Origin: Streptomyces mirabilis | GTDB taxonomy: Bacteria; Actinomycetota; Actinomycetes; Streptomycetales; Streptomycetaceae | Length of the DNA: 64,000 bases | Assembly (NCBI RefSeq): GCF_018310535.1 | Contig: NZ_CP074103.1 | Location: 1-64,000 of the forward strand | Reading direction: 5' to 3' | Part shown: one piece after another, positions 7,404-16,903 of the stretch | How positions within the stretch are numbered: the first letter of the stretch is position 1 | Layout of the letters: the number at the start of each line of letters is the position of its first letter | Made by a program: the position numbers and the translations under genes | Notes under the pieces: generated by a model | Seen by the model: only the letters and a program-made list of their open reading frames with translations | The model's database searches: none | What the model was told of the DNA's origin: nothing

Positions 7404-8530
7404 AGCGCCAGCGCCGGCAGCGGAAGGCCGACAAGAAGAAGCAGTTCGTCGAGGCGGAAGTCTGGGACGAGGAGGTCGAGGAGCACCAGGAGTCGCCGAC
7501 GGACCAGCCGGATGAAACCGGGTGGAAGGCGAGCACCGCCCACATGTCCGGGATCTCCCGGCTGGCCCGCGTCGGTGTCTGGGCTCTCGTGGCGTCAGGC
7601 CCGGCTCTGGGAATGCTGGCGTTCCTCAGCGCGTCCGGCCCGGCCCAGGGCGCGACCAGGCCGGTCGTTGCCGCAGCGCCCGCGTCCTCGGTCGGGCCGG
7701 CGGGCTTCGCCGAACTGTTCGTCGCCGCCTACCTCCAGGCCGGCCAGGGCACCGAGCGTGACCTGGCGCCGTACTACTCCGGCTCGTTCGCCCTGGCCGT
7801 CAAGCCCGGGACCCGCGAGGCCACGCAGTCCACCGTCCTGGCCTCCCGTGAGGTTCAGCCTGGCTACTGGTCGATCACCGTGGCCGCCGACGTCACGGCG
7901 CACGACGACAAGGGCAAGGCGAAGCGCCTGGGGGTGCAGTACTTCCGCGTCGGCATTCAGGCCACCGGCCCGGCCAGTGCCGGCGGTACCGACAAGGCGG
8001 CATCCGATGCCGGCTACGCCGCGACGTCCCTGCCGGCGCAGGTGGCCGCACCCGCCTCCGTCAAGCCCGGCGGCCTGGCGTACGAGACCGACCGCGGGTC
8101 GAGCAGCGCCGACCCGTCGGTGGAGACCGCGCGCGGGTTCCTGGCCGCCTACCTCACCGGTTCCAACGAGCTCGACCGCTACACCTCGCCCGGTACGCGG
8201 CTTCAGCCCATCAGCCCTGCGCCGTACGCCGCGTTGAAGGTGACCGGCGTCCAGGACGACTCGTCCGGCTCCGGCCAGCAGAAGGTGCCGGCCGACGGCA
8301 CGGTGCTGCACCAGCTGGTCCAGGTCGATGCCACGGACCAGGCCGGCAGCCCGGTCTCGCTGAGCTACGCGCTCACCCTCAAGTCCCGCGCTGGCCGCTG
8401 GGAGGTCGCGTCCGTCGACGACGCCCCGGCCATCCGCGCGAGCAGCCCGCCTTCCGCGGCGCCGCACACCACCACCCCAAGCCCCGACGCAGCCACGGCG
8501 ACTCCCTCGCCGTCGCCGTCGAACTCCTGA
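7400..8530 (+). CDS. TcpC-like conjugal transfer protein (VirB8-like)
   Basis: From the GTG that overlaps the preceding stop, the protein has 376 residues. A basic cytosolic N-terminus (KRQRRQRKADKKK) is followed by one membrane segment (about residues 54-75) and a large outer domain. Two repeated modules (FAELFVAAYLQAGQG and ARGFLAAYLTGSN) match the tandem NTF2-like domains of TcpC. TcpC is a scaffold of Gram-positive conjugation channels. The C-terminal tail is Ser/Pro/Thr-rich and probably sits in the cell wall. The longer frame starting at 7313 is rejected because it overlaps the upstream gene without a ribosome site. Confidence 0.75.
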   Translation: MKRQRRQRKADKKKQFVEAEVWDEEVEEHQESPTDQPDETGWKASTAHMSGISRLARVGVWALVASGPALGMLAFLSASGPAQGATRPVVAAAPASSVGPAGFAELFVAAYLQAGQGTERDLAPYYSGSFALAVKPGTREATQSTVLASREVQPGYWSITVAADVTAHDDKGKAKRLGVQYFRVGIQATGPASAGGTDKAASDAGYAATSLPAQVAAPASVKPGGLAYETDRGSSSADPSVETARGFLAAYLTGSNELDRYTSPGTRLQPISPAPYAALKVTGVQDDSSGSGQQKVPADGTVLHQLVQVDATDQAGSPVSLSYALTLKSRAGRWEVASVDDAPAIRASSPPSAAPHTTTPSPDAATATPSPSPSNS

Positions 8531-8546
8531 GAAAGAGGAATCGTTC

Positions 8547-8888
8547 ATGCACACCCTGGCAGCAGCCAACCCCGACCACGTCGTCCTCGCCGGCGACGTC
8601 CTCGACTGGGCCAACACCAAGACGGGCCAGGTCCGCACGCTGGTCCTCACCGTGGCCACCCTCATGGCGATCATCGCCGTGCTGATGGCCTGGTGGAAGA
8701 CCCGCTCCTTCGTCGGCACCCTCGTCGCCTTCGTCTTGGCCGCCCTCGTGCTCTGGGGCATCAGCAACCTCAACGTCCTGAAGACCAAGGTCGGCTCCGA
8801 GATCGACGACACCGCGGCCTCGGTCTCCGTGGTCCACGCTCCGGGCGAGGCGCCCGCTCTGGCGGGTAAGGGCTGGCGGATCTCGTGA
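8547..8888 (+). CDS. Small transfer-operon membrane protein
   Basis: This 113-residue protein has two hydrophobic segments (LVLTVATLMAIIAVLMAWW and FVGTLVAFVLAALVLWGI) separated by a short basic loop. It follows an AAAGAGG ribosome site, and its stop overlaps the next GTG. A two-helix protein between TcpC-like and TcpE-like genes resembles VirB2/TcpD-type small channel or pilin-like subunits, but I cannot assign it further. Confidence 0.65.
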   Translation: MHTLAAANPDHVVLAGDVLDWANTKTGQVRTLVLTVATLMAIIAVLMAWWKTRSFVGTLVAFVLAALVLWGISNLNVLKTKVGSEIDDTAASVSVVHAPGEAPALAGKGWRIS

Positions 8889-9451
8889 GCGCCTCGGAGG
8901 AGGAGCTGATCGGGCACTCGTACACGCGAGCCCGTAAGCACCCGCTCGTCATCGGCAAGCTCCCGGGAGCCGGTCGGCTCCCGGGAGGGCCCTACACGAT
9001 CACCCAGGTCATGACCATGGTGATCAGCTTCGGGCTCCTCGTCATGACGAGGGGCCTGTGGGCCCACTTCGGCGCCATGAACTTCATCCTCATGGCGCTG
9101 ATCCCCTGGGGCCTGGCCTGGGTGCTGCGGTACGCGCGGCTCGACGGCCGGGACCCAGCGCGCGCCGTGCGCAGCCTGCTCATCTACTCCTCCACTCCGG
9201 CCCAAGGGCGCCTGGCCGGCAAGCCGCAGCGGGTCGCTCGACCGCGACTGGCGACCGCCACCTGCACGGTGCGCGTCCGGTCCGCCGAGCGGCCCGCCCC
9301 GGCGGCGGCCGCCACGAAGCCCGCACCGGCGCCGGTACGCAAAGCCCGCCCGGCACCGGCTCCAGCTGCGGCTGCGGCTGCGGCTGCGGCGGCCCGGCCA
9401 GAGCCGAAGACCGGGCTGCAGGCCCTCCTCGCCTCCCTCGACGAGCAGTAA
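8885..9451 (+). CDS. TcpE-like conjugal transfer membrane protein
   Basis: The protein has 188 residues from a GTG that overlaps the previous stop. The sequence YTITQVMTMVISFGLLVMT followed by a second membrane segment (LMALIPWGLAWVLRYARLDGRDPARAVRSLL) matches the TcpE family. The last 85 residues are an Ala/Pro/Lys-rich tail with a run of alanines, ending in a short conserved-looking peptide (GLQALLASLDEQ) that may bind a partner. It probably helps to form the inner-membrane channel. Confidence 0.75.
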   Translation: MSASEEELIGHSYTRARKHPLVIGKLPGAGRLPGGPYTITQVMTMVISFGLLVMTRGLWAHFGAMNFILMALIPWGLAWVLRYARLDGRDPARAVRSLLIYSSTPAQGRLAGKPQRVARPRLATATCTVRVRSAERPAPAAAATKPAPAPVRKARPAPAPAAAAAAAAAARPEPKTGLQALLASLDEQ

Positions 9452-9494
9452 CCAGCTGCCTCGACATCACCACCAGCACAGAAAGAAGAACGCC

Positions 9495-12101
9495 ATGCGT
9501 CTCCCCGTCCGGCACATCAGCGGCCACCTGATCTGGACCACTGCCGCCACCGTGTGGGCGGTGTGGCGCGTCGACACTGAGAACTACACCCACGCCTCGA
9601 AGTCCACGAAGCGCGAGCGACTGGACTCCCTGGAGTCCCTCTTCAAGTCCCTGCGGGGCGAGGCCCTCCTGCTCAGTCTGTGCCCGAGCGTCGACGCCGC
9701 GTCGGTCGTCACCCGCATGACCGCCGGCGTCGACCTCGACGCCTCCCCCGAGTACGTCGACCTGGCGCTGAAGGTCCTCGACCAGCTCCAGGACCTCGAA
9801 CTCACCGGCCGCGTCGACTTCCTCGCGGTCCCCCTGTCCCACGTCGACTTCAAGCAGAGCACCCGGGCTGTCTTCTCCTCCGTCCAGTCGGAAGTCATGG
9901 GCGCCCTCGGCCTGCCGGTCGCCCCGATATCCCTCTCTGACGAACGCCAGCGCCTGGAGCAGGCCACCCGCCTGGCGGCGGGCTGGCCCTCCGGCATCAA
10001 GATGCGGCCCGCCACCGAGGCGGAAATCCTGTGGATCTACGGGCACAGCGCCCGCCGCGGACTGAACGAGCCGCTCCTGCCCGAGGACGGCGCACCGCGG
10101 GGTCTGCGCGGCCGCGGTCACACGGTGACCGCCCACACCCAGGTCATCCTCGACGAGGGCGGCCGCGGCACCCGCGCTTCCAAGGGCCCCACCAACCCCT
10201 TCAAGCGCCGCTACCTGCGCGCCACCAGCGAACACGGCGACTCCTACCAGGCGTTCTGCGTGCTCTCCGAGATGCCGGAAGCCTTCCGGTTCCCCGGCAG
10301 CGAGTACCTGGCGGCGTTGGACGAGTTCAACTTCCCCGTGGACTGGGCCGTCCGGCTGCACGTCGAGTCCGGCTCGAAGGCCGAGCCGAAGAGCCGGCGT
10401 CAGCAGCGCGAGCTCGCGCACCAGCGCGGCGAGTACGACGGCGAGACCTCCGGTGTGCCGGCATCGCTCGACAAGGCGTCCTTCGCCCTGGACGAGTACC
10501 GCGACCGGCTCACCGCCTCCAGCACCGAGGTCGAGATCCGCGCCACCGTCGCCACCTGCGTATGGGGCACGACCCCCGAGGAGGCGGATGAGAAGGCGAC
10601 GTCGCTGGCCAACCACTTCGGCGGCAACGACTACACGCTGGTGCGGCCCACCGGCGACCAGGTCGCGCTGTTCCACGGCATGCTGCCCGGTACCAAGACC
10701 CCGGGCCCGATGCTCGACTACACCCAGTACCTGCTGGCCAGGGACTTCGCCATGTCGATGCCGTTCTGCGGCGCCGGCCTGGGCGACGACTCCGGCAGCC
10801 TCTTCGGCCTCCAGCTCAACGGCGGCGGCGTCCGCCCCGTCCTGGTCGACTTCTCCCACGGTCCCCGCGTCAACGCCTCCGCGTCCGCCGCGTTCGTCGG
10901 CGAGCTCGGCTCAGGAAAGTCCGTCGCGATGAAGTGCGCGATGTACTCCATCCTCACCACCGGCCACCGGACCGGGCAGAGGAACTCCCGCGGCCGCGCC
11001 CTGGTCATCGACCGCACTCCCCAGCAGGAATGGTCGCGGTTCGCGCTCGCGTGCCCTGGCACGACCCAGATCATCAACGTCGACGAGAACGCCGGCGTCA
11101 GCCTGGACCCCCTGCGCGTCTTCCGCGGCCCGCGCGCCGCCCGCTACACCGAGTCCTTCCTCACCCCGCTCCTGGACATCGGCTCGATGAGCATCGAGGG
11201 CATCACCCTCGCCGAGGCGATCGAGGCCACCCGGCTCGGCCCGAAGCCGAGCATGACCGCCCTGATGGATACCCTCGCCGACCGGGCCCGCACACCCGAC
11301 CCGGACGAGCCGAACGACAGCGCGGTCCGCGCCGCCGCCTCCGAACTCGTCCGCAAGCTGCGCTCTCTGGCGAAGAAGGACCTCGGCCGCACCATCTTCG
11401 ACCCGACGCTGCCGGTCGTGCGGATCACGGACTCCGACAGCATCGTCTTCGCCGTCGACCGCCTGGGCCTGCCCACCAAGGAGGAGCTCTCCGAGCACCG
11501 CCTCCCGAGCCTGGAGGTCGAAAAGCGGTTCGGTTGGCGGTTGATGTACCTGATGACGGCGCTCTGCCGCGAGATCGCGTTCGCGGACCCGAACGAGTTC
11601 GCCGGCGTCTTCCTCGACGAGTGCTGGTGGCTCACCTCGTCCGCCGAGGGCTCCAACCTGATGCTCGAGCTGATCGCCGACGGCCGCAAGCACAACGCCG
11701 GAGCGTTCGCCGGCAGCCACGACCCGTACGACATCGGCCCGAAAAGCGAGATCGGCGACAAGATCAGGGCGCTGCTCAGCCACATCTTCGTCTTCCGCCA
11801 CCGCGGCAAGGCCCTGGCTGCGCGGTGCCTGGAGTTCCTCGACCTCGACCCGACCGACGACGAGATGCTCAAGGTCATCACCGAGAACCTCAGCCCGCTC
11901 AACGTCAGCGAGACCGAGCGCGCCCTGCGGGCCGGCGAAGGCCTGTACCGAGACCTCCGCAAGCGCATCGCGGGCATCAAGGTGCTGATCCCTGCGGACG
12001 AGAATGCGGCCGCCGCGATCACCACGACGCCCGGCCAGCTCGACGACGAAGCCGACGAGACCGTGGAGTTCGCCGAGGCGGCGGACGGGGTCCTGGCATG
12101 A
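9495..12101 (+). CDS. VirB4-like conjugation ATPase
   Basis: This 868-residue protein carries a Walker A motif (GELGSGKS, about residue 470) and a Walker B motif (GVFLDECWWL, about residue 704), typical of VirB4/TrbE/TcpF ATPases. The N-terminal 450 residues look like the VirB4 N-terminal domain. It probably powers assembly of the transfer channel at the inner face of the membrane. An acidic C-terminal tail (DDEADETVEFAEAADG) ends at a stop that overlaps the ATG of the next membrane protein, so the two are coupled. Confidence 0.85.
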   Translation: MRLPVRHISGHLIWTTAATVWAVWRVDTENYTHASKSTKRERLDSLESLFKSLRGEALLLSLCPSVDAASVVTRMTAGVDLDASPEYVDLALKVLDQLQDLELTGRVDFLAVPLSHVDFKQSTRAVFSSVQSEVMGALGLPVAPISLSDERQRLEQATRLAAGWPSGIKMRPATEAEILWIYGHSARRGLNEPLLPEDGAPRGLRGRGHTVTAHTQVILDEGGRGTRASKGPTNPFKRRYLRATSEHGDSYQAFCVLSEMPEAFRFPGSEYLAALDEFNFPVDWAVRLHVESGSKAEPKSRRQQRELAHQRGEYDGETSGVPASLDKASFALDEYRDRLTASSTEVEIRATVATCVWGTTPEEADEKATSLANHFGGNDYTLVRPTGDQVALFHGMLPGTKTPGPMLDYTQYLLARDFAMSMPFCGAGLGDDSGSLFGLQLNGGGVRPVLVDFSHGPRVNASASAAFVGELGSGKSVAMKCAMYSILTTGHRTGQRNSRGRALVIDRTPQQEWSRFALACPGTTQIINVDENAGVSLDPLRVFRGPRAARYTESFLTPLLDIGSMSIEGITLAEAIEATRLGPKPSMTALMDTLADRARTPDPDEPNDSAVRAAASELVRKLRSLAKKDLGRTIFDPTLPVVRITDSDSIVFAVDRLGLPTKEELSEHRLPSLEVEKRFGWRLMYLMTALCREIAFADPNEFAGVFLDECWWLTSSAEGSNLMLELIADGRKHNAGAFAGSHDPYDIGPKSEIGDKIRALLSHIFVFRHRGKALAARCLEFLDLDPTDDEMLKVITENLSPLNVSETERALRAGEGLYRDLRKRIAGIKVLIPADENAAAAITTTPGQLDDEADETVEFAEAADGVLA

Positions 12102-14554
12102 GTCGCCTCCGGCAGCGTGGCCTCAAGCGGCGCCTCGGTCTGATCGGGGTTCTGCTGGCCCTGTTCACCGTGGTGCTGGCCCCTGCGGCCGCGGCAGACC
12201 CGTCGCCGTCGCCCAGCGCGTCCGGGCCGGCGAAGCCGGCTGCCGGCCCCGGCGGCAAGAACCTGAACCAGAAGCCCAAGGACGGCAGCGACGGCATCCT
12301 CCAGCCGTTCAACGTCACCGACAAGGACGGCGTCCCGATCAGCTCGTACACCGTCAAGACGGACACGGGCGGCTGGAAGGACATCGACCTCAAGATCTGG
12401 AACATCGTTGCCCAACTGCTCTTCGGCGTCTCGAAGTGGGTCATTGGCTTCACCTGCTGGCTGATCAAGTGGGCACTGAACTTCGGGCTGGCCAAGGTCA
12501 TGGTCGGTCCCGTCGAGAACATCTCCAGCACCATCAAGAACCAGGTCATCGACCGGCTCGGTCTGCCCGGCCTGTTCCTGACGTTCGCGGGCTTCTACTG
12601 CGGCTGGCTGATCCTCTTCAAGGAGCGCTCGCGCGGCTTCGCCGAAATCGGTGTCTCCCTGGTCGTCGCCGCACTGACCACCACCGTGCTTGTCTCGCCG
12701 GCCCAGGTCCTGCTCGGCCAGCACGACCAGGCGCAGCCGCAGGGCTCCACCATGTTGCTCTCGGAAGGTGGCCTGCTGGGCAAGGCAAAGGACTTCACCC
12801 TGGAGATCGCCAGCATCGTCCTGGCCGACGACCCCGCGAGCGCCAAGGGCAGCGCCGACCCGGACAACGTAGCGAAGCCGATCACCGACGCCTTGGTCGA
12901 TGCGTTCATCGTCAAGCCCAACGAGCTCATGGTGTACGGGCAGACCTTCGACGGGCCGTGCGACAAGGCCTTCCGCGAGTACAAGCTCGCCGAGTTCAAC
13001 CTCGACCAGCTCGGGATGAACTACTGGGACGCCGCGATGATGGACTCGATCTACGACACGAACTTCATCGGGCAACTCAACGAGAACGCGAAGAAGTTCG
13101 AGGCGGCCTGCGGGGACGTGAAGCCCAAGGCCAAGCGGGCATCCGCCGACCTTGCCTTCTCCGCTCTGTTCGTCGCGATCGCCGCGGTCATCGTGGCCAT
13201 CCTCATGATCCTGGTCACCGGGACGTTCCTCACGGCGCAGGGCTGGCTGGCCTTCGAGGCGATCCGCGGTCACTGGGCCCTCACCGCCGGCATTCTGCCC
13301 GGCGGCGGCCGCGCCACCTTGTGGCGCTGGTTCTCCGCGATCACCAAGGCCGTTCTCGGCATCATCATCGCCATCCTCTTCCTGGCGATCTTCATCCTGA
13401 TCGTTCTGGCCCTGATCGACGCGGACACCGGTGACGTCCTGGCCGTGAAGTTCATCGTCATCGACGTCACGGCCGTCGCCGGTCTGGCCGGTCACAAGAA
13501 GATCAAGCAGACCGCGCAGAGCATCGCGGTCAACCTCAACCGCAAGCTGGCCAATGCGCGCGTGGGCGGCGCCGGCCGCCGCTCCGTGTTCAGCAGTCCC
13601 GGCCGCTACGCCGAGACCGCCCCCGGTCTGAAGCAGATGTGGGGCGAGGCCCGAGGCGAGGCGCGGCGCGTGAGCAGGCCGGTCGGCCAGGGTCTGAAGT
13701 CCGCCAAGAACGCCTGGGTCGGCTCACCGCAGGCGAACCGCAAGGCCGGCCGGCTGCGGACTGCTGCCCGGCTCGCCACCAACGCGGCCGCGGCCGTCGG
13801 CACCGGCGGTGCGAGCACGGCCGCGAAGGTCGCGGCGCAGCAGGCGGCCAAGCAGACCCTGAAGAAGCGGCTGGCCACGGCGGCCGCGAACAAGATGTCC
13901 CAGACCAGGGGCGGCAGGGCCACCATGGCCACGGGAAAGGCCGCAGCCACGACTGCCAAGTACGGCGCCAAGGCCGGGAAGTTCGCCTTCATGGCCACGG
14001 TGGGCGCACCTGTGGGGATCCCCCGCGGTGTTGCCGCGACCAAGCGTGGTGGCGCTGCGGCGATTGCGCGCGGGAAGAAGGTCGGCGACGACCTCAAGGC
14101 TGTGAAGGCGCGCACCGTCGACAAGAAGGTCCAGGAGGCCAAGGACTTCGGAGCCGAGTACAAGCGCAACGTCGCCACGGCTGGCAAGTTCGTGGCGAAG
14201 CAAGGGACGAAGGCACAGGTCAACCTCGGTCTGGCTCCGATCCAGTCGAACCCGCGGGCCGCGACTCCTCCCGGGCCCCGGGCCGGTGCCATCGCGCCGA
14301 GGACTCCCGGGGGCGCATCGGCTGCGGCCGGTGCCAAGACGCCCGGTCCCAAGGCGGCCGGCACGAAGACGCCGAGCTCGGTGAAGCCGCCGGCCGCCGG
14401 GCCGGCCGGGGTGCCGAATATGCCGACCCCGCCCACCCCTGCACCGCCGACCCCGCCGGCCGCGAAGAAGTCGACGCCGGCCAAGCCGCCAGCTCCGCCC
14501 CGGGCCATCCGGCGCGCCACCCGGCCGCCCGGCCCGCCCAGGCCCCGGCCGTAG
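12098..14554 (+). CDS. Polytopic transfer-channel protein (VirB6/TrbL-like)
   Basis: Starting at the ATG that overlaps the VirB4-like stop, the protein has 818 residues. A signal-peptide-like N-terminus (LIGVLLALFTVVLAPAAAA) leads into several membrane segments spread over residues about 100-450. The C-terminal 350 residues are Ala/Lys-rich with many basic repeats, ending in a Pro-rich tail. The architecture and position fit VirB6/TrbL-type channel proteins of actinobacterial T4SS, whose basic cytosolic tail may contact DNA or the cell-wall hydrolase. A much longer upstream open frame is a shadow of the ATPase gene. Confidence 0.7.
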   Translation: MSRLRQRGLKRRLGLIGVLLALFTVVLAPAAAADPSPSPSASGPAKPAAGPGGKNLNQKPKDGSDGILQPFNVTDKDGVPISSYTVKTDTGGWKDIDLKIWNIVAQLLFGVSKWVIGFTCWLIKWALNFGLAKVMVGPVENISSTIKNQVIDRLGLPGLFLTFAGFYCGWLILFKERSRGFAEIGVSLVVAALTTTVLVSPAQVLLGQHDQAQPQGSTMLLSEGGLLGKAKDFTLEIASIVLADDPASAKGSADPDNVAKPITDALVDAFIVKPNELMVYGQTFDGPCDKAFREYKLAEFNLDQLGMNYWDAAMMDSIYDTNFIGQLNENAKKFEAACGDVKPKAKRASADLAFSALFVAIAAVIVAILMILVTGTFLTAQGWLAFEAIRGHWALTAGILPGGGRATLWRWFSAITKAVLGIIIAILFLAIFILIVLALIDADTGDVLAVKFIVIDVTAVAGLAGHKKIKQTAQSIAVNLNRKLANARVGGAGRRSVFSSPGRYAETAPGLKQMWGEARGEARRVSRPVGQGLKSAKNAWVGSPQANRKAGRLRTAARLATNAAAAVGTGGASTAAKVAAQQAAKQTLKKRLATAAANKMSQTRGGRATMATGKAAATTAKYGAKAGKFAFMATVGAPVGIPRGVAATKRGGAAAIARGKKVGDDLKAVKARTVDKKVQEAKDFGAEYKRNVATAGKFVAKQGTKAQVNLGLAPIQSNPRAATPPGPRAGAIAPRTPGGASAAAGAKTPGPKAAGTKTPSSVKPPAAGPAGVPNMPTPPTPAPPTPPAAKKSTPAKPPAPPRAIRRATRPPGPPRPRP

Positions 14555-14561
14555 CCGGGCC

Positions 14562-14590
14562 GCGGCCGGGGCCCAACGGGCCCCGGCCGC
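14562..14590 (+). terminator. Intra-operon GC hairpin
   Basis: GCGGCCGGGGCCC-AAC-GGGCCCCGGCCGC is a perfect 13-bp stem with a 3-base loop and no T-tract, eight bases after the channel gene stop. In this DNA it may act as a partial terminator or mRNA processing stem, since the next gene runs the same way. Confidence 0.55.
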
Positions 14591-14629
14591 CCGGATCACC
14601 GCACCAGAACCACCTCACGGGGGACCCTC

Positions 14630-15304
14630 ATGCCGAAAACCGATGTCGCGCGTGCCCGCGCCCAGCGCGGGACGATCGTGCTGTTCGCCGCTGCGGCAGT
14701 CCTGGCAGCTGTCGGCGTCGCTCTCTTCCTTGGGCTCGGTGGGAGCGATCGTCCCGCCACCCCTGGATCCTCTGCGCGTACGGCCGGACCCTCCGCCGTT
14801 GCCACTGGGAGCAGCTCCGGCAGCGCACGCTCGACGACGGCCTCGCCCGTTGCCGAGCCAACCGAGTCTCCCGTCGCCTCGGAGCCGAGTTCGCTGCCCG
14901 CACCGTTGCAGGAGGCGGCCCGGGGGTTCACTACCGCGTGGGCCAGCCACGACGCCCGGCCGGGCCGGGACACCTCGTTCGACGACGCCTCCCGGCGCGC
15001 CGCCGCCTACGCAGACGGCGATCTGGCCGAGGACCTGCGCACTCACACCGGCGGCAGCGCCGGCCGGCGGCAGTGGCTGAACTGGAAGGACCGCCAGGTC
15101 CAGGTGACGGTCACCGTTTTGCGGGTGTCACTGCCGGACGGAGCTCCCGCGCCGACCGAGGACTCCGCCTTCGCGCGCGTGATCTACAGGCTGACCGAGA
15201 CGCCGGCCACGGGGGCCGCCACCGCGTCGGAGGAACAGGTGGCACTCAAGCTCCACCGTGGCGCCGACGGCAGCTGGCGCGTCGTGGGGCTTCCCAATGT
15301 CTGA
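14630..15304 (+). CDS. Membrane-anchored transfer protein with VirB8-like outer domain
   Basis: This 224-residue protein has one N-terminal membrane segment (IVLFAAAAVLAAVGVALFLGLGG), a Ser/Thr/Ala-rich linker, and a folded C-terminal domain. The domain begins ARGFTTAWASHD, the start of an NTF2-like fold like those in TcpC. It ends with WRVVGLPNV, echoing WEVASVDDAP in the TcpC-like protein. The last codons overlap the next gene. It is probably a second VirB8-type scaffold. Confidence 0.65.
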   Translation: MPKTDVARARAQRGTIVLFAAAAVLAAVGVALFLGLGGSDRPATPGSSARTAGPSAVATGSSSGSARSTTASPVAEPTESPVASEPSSLPAPLQEAARGFTTAWASHDARPGRDTSFDDASRRAAAYADGDLAEDLRTHTGGSAGRRQWLNWKDRQVQVTVTVLRVSLPDGAPAPTEDSAFARVIYRLTETPATGAATASEEQVALKLHRGADGSWRVVGLPNV

Positions 15305-16754
15305 GCAAGCCGAGTCCAAGGCCCTGCGCAGAGTACTGATCGCGATCCTTTTGTCATGCCTGCTCGGCTTCGGCTTGGTGCTGGCTGCCGTGCTGGCGCT
15401 GACCTCGGCGATCGGTGAGGACAACACCAGCGACGCGTTGGAGAACGCGGGATTCGGCGGCGGCCTGTCGGACACCAAAGACATCCCCGACTGGCTGCGC
15501 CCGATCATCCTCAACGCGGTGCGGGACTACGGCTGCGCGGAGACCACTCCTTCGCTGATCGCCGCCCAGCTCTACCAGGAGTCCAACTTCCGCAAGAACC
15601 CGCCCGACGGCGGAGCGGGCGCGCTCGGGATCGCCCAGTTCATCCCTTCCACGTGGGCCACGCAGGGCATCGACGCCAACAAGAAGGGCGGCGCAGACCC
15701 GCTGGATCCCGAGGACGCCGTGCCGTCGATGGTGTCCTACGACTGCAAGCTCGCCGACGAGATCCGCAGCGTGCCCGGCGACGTCGTCGACAACATGCTC
15801 GCCGCGTACAACGCCGGCGGCGGCGCGGTGAAGCAGTACGGCGGCATCCCGCCGTACAAGGAGACCCGGGACTACGTCCGCGAGATCCGGGAGCGGGCGG
15901 AGAAGTGGGCCGCTCCGATGGACGGCAAGGTCTCCGGTGGCCTGGCCAAGGTCGTCGCCGGCGCCAAGGAGGCCTACAACACCCCCTACGTCCTGGGCGG
16001 CAGCTGCAAGCCCCCGTTCGTGGGCTCTACCGGCTGCGACTGCTCCAGCCTGGTCAAGTACGCCTGGAGCAAGGTCGGCGTGAACCTCCCCAGGGTCACG
16101 TACGACCAGGTCGGCATCGGCAGCAAGATCAACTCGGCGAAGGACCTGCGCCCCGGCGACCTCATCTTCTCCGGTGGCAGCGCCTCCAGCCCGGAGCACG
16201 TCGCCATGTTCATCGGCGGCGGAGAGGTGATCGACGCGCCGCACACCGGTGCCCGCGTCCGGATCGAGCCCCTCTCGTTCTGGACGGACCGAATCCTGAT
16301 CATGAAGCGTCCGGACTACACCGAGCCCGATTCAGGCGGCACGTCGGGCTCATGGGTCGCCCCGGTCGCCGACGAGCACATCGGCACCGGATATGGGGTG
16401 TCGGGGTCAATGTGGTCGAGCGGCTACCACACCGGCGTGGACTTCCCGGTACCCAAGGGAACCGCGGTTCGCGCGGTGGGCCCGGGCACCGTGGTCACGG
16501 CCGGCTGGAACTCCGCGTACGGCTACCAGGTGGTGATCAAGCACGGGGACGGCAAGTACTCGCAATACGCGCACCAGTCCTCGCTGAACGTCTCCGTCGG
16601 CCAGAAGGTAAAGGGTGGCGACCGGATCGGATGGTCCGGCGACACGGGCAACGTCAGCGGCCCGCACCTCCACTTCGAGATACGTACCGGGCCTGAGTAC
16701 GGATCGGACATCGACCCGCTGGCCTACCTCCGCGGTCACGGCGTGAAGATCTGA
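15297..16754 (+). CDS. Triple-domain cell-wall hydrolase (SLT + NlpC/P60 + M23)
   Basis: The 485-residue protein has an N-terminal membrane anchor (LIAILLSCLLGFGLVLAAVLAL) and three peptidoglycan-cleaving modules. They are a soluble lytic transglycosylase (YQESNFRKNPPDGGAGALG, about residues 85-180), an NlpC/P60 peptidase (GCDCSSLVKYAWSK with GDLIF and HVAMFIGG), and an M23/LytM peptidase (YHTGVDFPVPKGTAV ... GPHLHFEIR). The key catalytic Glu, Cys, His and zinc-ligand residues are present. It probably opens the wall locally for the conjugation channel. The start at 15297 lies inside the previous gene; an upstream frame to 15258 has no ribosome site. Confidence 0.85.
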   Translation: MSEQAESKALRRVLIAILLSCLLGFGLVLAAVLALTSAIGEDNTSDALENAGFGGGLSDTKDIPDWLRPIILNAVRDYGCAETTPSLIAAQLYQESNFRKNPPDGGAGALGIAQFIPSTWATQGIDANKKGGADPLDPEDAVPSMVSYDCKLADEIRSVPGDVVDNMLAAYNAGGGAVKQYGGIPPYKETRDYVREIRERAEKWAAPMDGKVSGGLAKVVAGAKEAYNTPYVLGGSCKPPFVGSTGCDCSSLVKYAWSKVGVNLPRVTYDQVGIGSKINSAKDLRPGDLIFSGGSASSPEHVAMFIGGGEVIDAPHTGARVRIEPLSFWTDRILIMKRPDYTEPDSGGTSGSWVAPVADEHIGTGYGVSGSMWSSGYHTGVDFPVPKGTAVRAVGPGTVVTAGWNSAYGYQVVIKHGDGKYSQYAHQSSLNVSVGQKVKGGDRIGWSGDTGNVSGPHLHFEIRTGPEYGSDIDPLAYLRGHGVKI

Positions 16755-16758
16755 CCCA

Positions 16759-16803
16759 CGGCCGGCGTCACGCGCTCCCTGCGGGGAGCCGTGGCGCCGG
16801 CCG
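16759..16803 (+). terminator. Terminator-like inverted repeat ending the first transfer operon
   Basis: CGGCCGGCGTCACG (16759-16772) pairs with CGTGGCGCCGGCCG (16790-16803) with one mismatch. It lies just after the hydrolase stop and just before backbone promoter copy C, a sensible place to end the operon. Confidence 0.6.
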
Positions 16804-16821
16804 ACGCAACTCGGCGAAGAA

Positions 16822-16881
16822 TTTCGGAGCGGAGTGTCACACCGAGCCGGATCCCGACACCTGTAGCAGACGAAAGGCCCG
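16822..16881 (+). promoter_or_regulatory. Backbone promoter/operator element, copy C
   Basis: TGTCACACC-N13-ACACCTGTAGCAG, preceded by TTTCGG and followed by CGAAAGGCCCG, lies between the hydrolase gene and the leader peptide of the second transfer operon. Spacing is identical to the other copies. Confidence 0.75.
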
Positions 16882-16903
16882 TTTGCTCTCTGGAGGTGCC
16901 GCC

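Noticed and set aside
10934..14554. A 1206-codon open frame covering the end of the VirB4-like gene and the channel protein
   Set aside because: Only the part from 12098 reads as a membrane protein. The upstream part is Arg/Pro-rich shadow of the ATPase gene in another frame.
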